From contig DASVDK010000287.1 of the NCBI GenBank assembly GCA_036381125.1, forward strand, positions 1 through 6,052: a stretch of 6,052 nt of DNA, given 5' to 3'. Of this stretch, positions 5,782-6,052 are shown piece after piece. The stretch comes from DASVDK01 sp036381125 [NCBI: Thermodesulfobacteriota bacterium]. GTDB taxonomy: Bacteria; DASVDK01. The position numbers and the translations under genes were made by a program. The notes beneath the pieces are model-generated. The model saw nothing but the letters and a program-made list of their open reading frames with translations, had not been told where the DNA came from and did no database searches. The stretch's first letter is position 1, and each line of letters starts with the position of its first letter.

Positions 5782-5994
5782 TTGCTGTCCCAGATCGTCG
5801 TGCCGGTCGGCGCGGCCTACCTCACCGCGCTGGCCGTCGCCCTCCTCGTCGAGGTGACGCGGCCCCGCCCGCTGCGCGCGGTGCTCGCGGACGTCCCCCG
5901 CATCCTCCGCTACACGACGATGACCGTCGGCGTCCTCGTCGCGGCGCTCTGGTTCTACGCGTACCTGGGCCTCGTGCCGTCGAAGCCCTTCTAG
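5782..5994 (+). CDS. Small two-helix membrane protein, function unknown
   Basis: 70-aa protein that I do not recognise beyond its layout. It starts at TTG 5782-5784, preceded by AAAGGAG (5769-5775) with a 6-base spacer. The long open frame upstream is antisense to the gamma-glutamyltransferase gene and not credible as an extension. Residues about 5-23 (IVVPVGAAYLTALAVALLV) and about 46-66 (TMTVGVLVAALWFYAYLGLV) are hydrophobic membrane spans. They are joined by a basic cytoplasmic-type loop (EVTRPRPLRAVLADVPRILR). The tail is short (PSKPF). The good ribosome site, plausible promoter and coherent hydrophobicity pattern support a real gene. It is divergent from the gamma-glutamyltransferase gene, and its TAG stop overlaps the stop of the gene entering from the right. 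The role could be a membrane accessory subunit; there is no direct evidence. Confidence 0.7.
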   Translation: MLSQIVVPVGAAYLTALAVALLVEVTRPRPLRAVLADVPRILRYTTMTVGVLVAALWFYAYLGLVPSKPF

Positions 5995-6052
5995 CCCTTC
6001 ACCGGTAGCGACAGCGCGGACGCGACGGCGCGAGCGACCTGGGCGAACGCCT
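5991..6052 (-). CDS. C-terminal end of a minus-strand gene entering from the right edge
   Basis: Read on the minus strand, the frame AFAQVARAVASALSLPVKG ends at TAG (5993-5991) and is open to the window edge. The amphipathic Ala/Val/Leu helix looks like an ordinary protein C-terminus, and the G/C-ending codons match the neighbouring genes. Only about 20 residues are visible, so family and function cannot be stated. If real, it is convergent with the small membrane protein, with a 3-4 base overlap at CTAG. Confidence 0.4.
   Translation of the reverse strand, partial: AFAQVARAVASALSLPVKG

Noticed and set aside
1-6052. CRISPR array, tRNA, rRNA or riboswitch
   Set aside because: No regularly spaced repeats, no tRNA-like cloverleaf with CCA-type end, and no rRNA-like or known aptamer sequence was seen on either strand.

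Overview
This is a very GC-rich chromosomal window in which most wobble positions are G or C. It probably comes from an uncultured environmental bacterium; Rokubacteria/Methylomirabilota, Binatota or a deltaproteobacterial group would fit. That placement is inferred from composition and gene style only, since the window has no rRNA or other phylogenetic marker.

Left part (1-1563), a decayed mobile and toxin-antitoxin region. A minus-strand IS630-family transposase runs off the left edge. Its helix-turn-helix half is separated from its catalytic half by a -1 frame change exactly at a canonical slippery heptamer (132-138). To its right, on the plus strand, lie two tandem type II toxin-antitoxin remnants: AbrB/MazE-like antitoxin plus PIN toxin (789-1200), then ribbon-helix-helix antitoxin plus PIN toxin (1230-1563). 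In both, the antitoxin core is still readable, the first half of the PIN toxin is missing, and reading frames change. Neither can make a complete toxin.

Middle part (1580-3963), a compact minus-strand operon: a DGQHR-domain protein (DndB-like, 381 aa) followed by an RmuC-family protein (374 aa), joined by a 4-base GTGA start/stop overlap. A sigma70-like promoter and a perfect 8-bp inverted repeat lie directly upstream. The DGQHR family is known from DNA phosphorothioation loci, and RmuC is a PD-(D/E)xK-type nuclease-fold protein linked to recombination. A translationally coupled pair with no dnd genes in view is the best candidate here for an undescribed DNA-metabolism or defence module.

Right part (4002-6052), ordinary metabolism. 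There is a complete gamma-glutamyltransferase-family gene on the minus strand (550 aa from a GTG start, no signal peptide, YwrD-like branch). A divergent 70-aa two-helix membrane protein follows on the plus strand, with a TTG start. A minus-strand gene then enters from the right edge, and its stop codon overlaps that of the membrane protein within one CTAG tetranucleotide.
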